Origin: Ramlibacter montanisoli
Lineage (GTDB): Bacteria > Pseudomonadota > Gammaproteobacteria > Burkholderiales > Burkholderiaceae_C
Direction of reading: 5' to 3'
NCBI RefSeq assembly: GCF_013087525.1
Contig: NZ_JABFCS010000001.1
Span: 310,001 to 374,000, forward strand
DNA length: 64,000 nt
Numbering within the stretch: the stretch's first letter is position 1; every line of letters starts with the position of its first letter. Positions 61,767 through 64,000 of the stretch are shown here, one piece after another. Below the pieces are notes generated by a model that saw nothing but the letters and a program-made list of their open reading frames with translations, was not told where the DNA came from and ran no database searches. The translations under genes and the position numbers were made by a program.

Positions 61767-61772
61767 TATAAT
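61767..61772 (+). promoter_or_regulatory. Consensus -10 element before rpmF
   Basis: TATAAT, 125 bp before the rpmF start. No convincing -35 box at 17 bp upstream. Confidence 0.4.
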
Positions 61773-61896
61773 CGTCGGCTTCGCGCCAACAGGGCACCCG
61801 CAGGCACTGCCTGGGGACCGACATCCGGGCGCTTTCGCCAACCATCCAACCTGCTTGCGGCCCTGGCCGCGGGCAACACGAATCCAGGAGCCCGTC

Positions 61897-62079
61897 ATGG
61901 CCGTCCAGCAAAACAAGAAGTCGCCTTCCAAGCGCGGCATGCACCGTTCGCACAACGCGCTGACGGTGCCGGGCATCGCGGTGGAACCCACCACCGGCGA
62001 AACCCACCTGCGCCACCACATCAGCCCCACCGGTTTCTACCGCGGCCGCAAGGTGCTGAAGACGAAGAACGACGCCTGA
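61897..62079 (+). CDS. rpmF: 50S ribosomal protein L32
   Basis: 60 residues, [20 protein letters not shown] to [15 protein letters not shown], the full proteobacterial L32. A good ribosome-binding site (CAGGAG) precedes it. Intact. Confidence 0.97.
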   Translation: MAVQQNKKSPSKRGMHRSHNALTVPGIAVEPTTGETHLRHHISPTGFYRGRKVLKTKNDA

Positions 62080-62095
62080 TCGCCGATCACGCACC

Positions 62096-62131
62096 AAGGC
62101 CCGGCTGCGCACTGCAGGCCGGGCCTTTTTC
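62096..62131 (+). terminator. Intrinsic terminator after rpmF
   Basis: AAGGCCCGGCTGC pairs with GCAGGCCGGGCCTT (one bulged G), followed by TTTTT. It separates rpmF from plsX, so plsX probably has its own promoter or relies on read-through. Confidence 0.8.
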
Positions 62132-62191
62132 TTGCCCTTCCTTGACCCGTCCGCACCTGCCGGCACGCCGTTTGCCTCTACAGTTGACGCC

Positions 62192-63244
62192 ATGACGACC
62201 ACACTGGCTGTCGATTGCATGGGCGGCGACCATGGCCCGCGCGTCACGCTGGCCGCCTGCCGCAACTTCCTGGAAGCCCACCCCGAGTCCCAGCTGCTGC
62301 TGGTGGGCGCGCCGGACGCGCTCGCGCCCCTGAAGCATCCCCGTGCCCGCATCGTCGCCGCCTCCGAGGTGGTGACGATGGACGACCACGTCGAAGTGGC
62401 CCTGCGCAAGAAGAAGGATTCGTCCATGCGCGTGGCGATCCAGCAGGTCAAGGACGGCCAGGCGCAGGTCGCGATCTCCGCCGGCAACACCGGCGCGCTG
62501 ATGGCGCTGGCGCGCTACCTGCTCAAGACGGTGGAGGGCATCGACCGCCCCGCCATCGCCACGCACCTGCCCAATGCCAGGGGCGGCGACACCACCGTGC
62601 TGGACCTGGGCGCCAACGTCGACTGCAACGAGCAGCACCTGCTGCAGTTCGCCGTGATGGGCTCCGCGCTGGTGTCGGCGCTGCACGAGGGACACGAGAG
62701 TCCCTCGGTGGGCCTGTTGAACATCGGCGAGGAAGTGATCAAGGGCAACGAGGTGATCAAGCGCGCGGGCGAACTGCTGCGCGCCGCCGCCGCGGCCGGC
62801 GACCTGAACTTCTACGGCAACGTCGAAGGCAACGACATCTTCAAGGGCACCACCGAGATCGTGGTGTGCGACGGCTTCGTCGGCAACGTGGCGCTCAAGA
62901 CCAGCGAGGGCGTGGCATCCCTCATCAGCGGCTTCCTCAAGGAGGAGTTCGCGCGCAATGCGCTGACCAAACTTGCCGCCATCGCTGCCTATCCGGTGCT
63001 ATCTGCGCTCAAGAAGCGCGTGGACTACCGCCGCTACAACGGCGCTGCCCTGCTGGGGCTGCGCGGACTGGTGTTCAAGAGCCATGGCTCGGCCGACGAG
63101 TTCGCCTTCGAGCAAGCCCTCAACCGCGCGTATGATGCGGCCCGACACAATTTGCTGGACCGTGTCCAGAGCCGCATCGCCCATGCGCGGCCGCTCCTGG
63201 CGGGCGCGGGCGGCGATGCGCAGCTCGAAGCGGCCACGAACTAG
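62192..63244 (+). CDS. plsX: Phosphate acyltransferase PlsX
   Basis: 350 residues, unbroken. [16 protein letters not shown] at the start, [27 protein letters not shown] and [11 protein letters not shown] are PlsX signatures. It makes acyl-phosphate from acyl-ACP for the first step of phospholipid synthesis. Followed three bases later by fabH. Confidence 0.97.
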   Translation: MTTTLAVDCMGGDHGPRVTLAACRNFLEAHPESQLLLVGAPDALAPLKHPRARIVAASEVVTMDDHVEVALRKKKDSSMRVAIQQVKDGQAQVAISAGNTGALMALARYLLKTVEGIDRPAIATHLPNARGGDTTVLDLGANVDCNEQHLLQFAVMGSALVSALHEGHESPSVGLLNIGEEVIKGNEVIKRAGELLRAAAAAGDLNFYGNVEGNDIFKGTTEIVVCDGFVGNVALKTSEGVASLISGFLKEEFARNALTKLAAIAAYPVLSALKKRVDYRRYNGAALLGLRGLVFKSHGSADEFAFEQALNRAYDAARHNLLDRVQSRIAHARPLLAGAGGDAQLEAATN

Positions 63245-63247
63245 ACA

Positions 63248-64000
63248 ATGAGCAGATATTCCCGGATCACGGGGACGGGCAGCTTCCTGCCGCCCCGTCG
63301 CGTGACCAATGCGGACCTGGCGGCGCAGCTCGCCGCCGAAGGCGTGGAAACCTCGGACGAGTGGATCGTGGAGCGCACGGGCATCCGCGCGCGCCATTTC
63401 GCCGAACGCGACGTCTCCACCAGCGACCTCGGCCTCGAAGCCGCGCGCAACGCGCTCGAAGCGGCCGGCCGCAAGGCCTCCGAGATCGACCTGATCATCG
63501 TCGCCACCTCGACGCCGGACATGGTGTTCCCGTCCTCGGCGACCATCCTGCAGAACAAGCTGGGCATCGCCGGCTGCCCCGCCTTCGACCTGCAGGCGGT
63601 GTGCAGCGGCTTCGTCTACGCGCTGACCGTGGCCGACTCGATGATCAAGAGCGGCGCGGCGAGCAAGGCGCTGGTGATCGGCGCCGAAGTGTTCTCGCGC
63701 ATCCTCGACTTCAAGGACCGCACCACCTGCGTGCTGTTCGGCGACGGCGCCGGCGCGGTGGTGCTGGAAGCGTCCGACACGCCCGGCATCCTCTCCAGCG
63801 ACCTGCATGCCGACGGCAAGCACGTGGAGATCCTGTGCGTGCCCGGCACGGTGTACGGCGGCAAGGTGCACGGCAACCCGCTGCTGCGCATGGACGGCCA
63901 GGCCGTCTTCAAGCTGGCGGTGGGCGTGCTGGAAGAGGCCGCCCGCACCGCGCTGAAGAAGGCTGGCAAGACCGAGGCCGACATCGACTGGCTGATCCCG
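63248..64000 (+). CDS. fabH: 3-oxoacyl-ACP synthase III (FabH), C-terminus beyond the window
   Basis: The first 251 residues. The catalytic cysteine is C119 in [28 protein letters not shown] and [13 protein letters not shown] are FabH motifs. It starts fatty acid synthesis by joining acetyl-CoA to malonyl-ACP. Its His and Asn catalytic residues lie beyond the right edge. Confidence 0.96.
   Translation, partial: MSRYSRITGTGSFLPPRRVTNADLAAQLAAEGVETSDEWIVERTGIRARHFAERDVSTSDLGLEAARNALEAAGRKASEIDLIIVATSTPDMVFPSSATILQNKLGIAGCPAFDLQAVCSGFVYALTVADSMIKSGAASKALVIGAEVFSRILDFKDRTTCVLFGDGAGAVVLEASDTPGILSSDLHADGKHVEILCVPGTVYGGKVHGNPLLRMDGQAVFKLAVGVLEEAARTALKKAGKTEADIDWLIP

Overview
The window is high-GC chromosomal DNA of a betaproteobacterium, most likely a member of Burkholderiales/Comamonadaceae (Ramlibacter- or Variovorax-like). 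The evidence is the housekeeping gene orders (rplU-rpmA-obgE-proB; pilBCD-coaE-zapD-yacG; hemCD-hemX-hemY; yceD-rpmF-plsX-fabH), the TRAP transporter, and the family-typical protein sequences. No prophage, insertion sequence or CRISPR array was found.

Layout. 1-4617: start of a B12-dependent mutase (icmF, running off the left edge) and a TRAP transporter operon dctP-dctQ-dctM, read leftwards. 4783-8635: a secreted-looking fumarylacetoacetate-hydrolase-family protein, rhodanese, argJ, an AAA-type ATPase and mutT, read rightwards. 8640-14100: yacG, zapD, coaE and the type IV pilus genes pilD-pilC-pilB, read leftwards. 14345-23236: tRNA-Pro, ispB, then rplU-rpmA-obgE-proB, a CNP1-like protein, rppH, proS, a lytic transglycosylase and an AAA ATPase. 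23386-27035: grxD, prmC, prfA, hemA. 27118-36162: yaaA, a 2OG-Fe(II) hydroxylase, a hydrolase, queF, dinB, a BLUF photoreceptor fused to an apparent pseudo-GTPase domain, lldD, argH. 36271-39324: a LytS/LytR-type (AlgZ/AlgR-like) two-component pair and an AI-2E-type exporter. 39321-45805: an accessory stretch with an AAC(3)-I-like acetyltransferase, small membrane proteins, gene remnants, and a cluster of integron cassettes with three 114-bp attC sites but no integrase. 45806-52974: DUF3297, ppc, hemC-hemD-hemX-hemY. 53088-64000: rne, rluC, a phosphatase, a Rieske protein, sppA, an RsmI-like methylase, maf, yceD, rpmF, plsX and the start of fabH.

Most interesting parts. (i) The integrase-less cassette array at 42148-45442, read on the minus strand. 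It carries two different HEPN-like proteins (each with an R-x4-H motif), a small Cas2/VapD-fold-like protein and a beta-flower-like protein. (ii) The BLUF-pseudo-GTPase protein at 32485-33516. (iii) A chromosomal AAC(3)-I homologue 2.4 kb from the array. (iv) A GC-rich palindromic repeat inside the coding sequence of rluC.

Caveat for all readers. About 28 genes or gene parts, many essential (rpmA, obgE, prfA, rne, pilB, hemC, argH), are broken by single-base indels, mostly one missing G or C in a short G/C run. This pattern points to uncorrected sequencing errors rather than gene decay, so I annotate such genes over their full extent and give the likely indel position.
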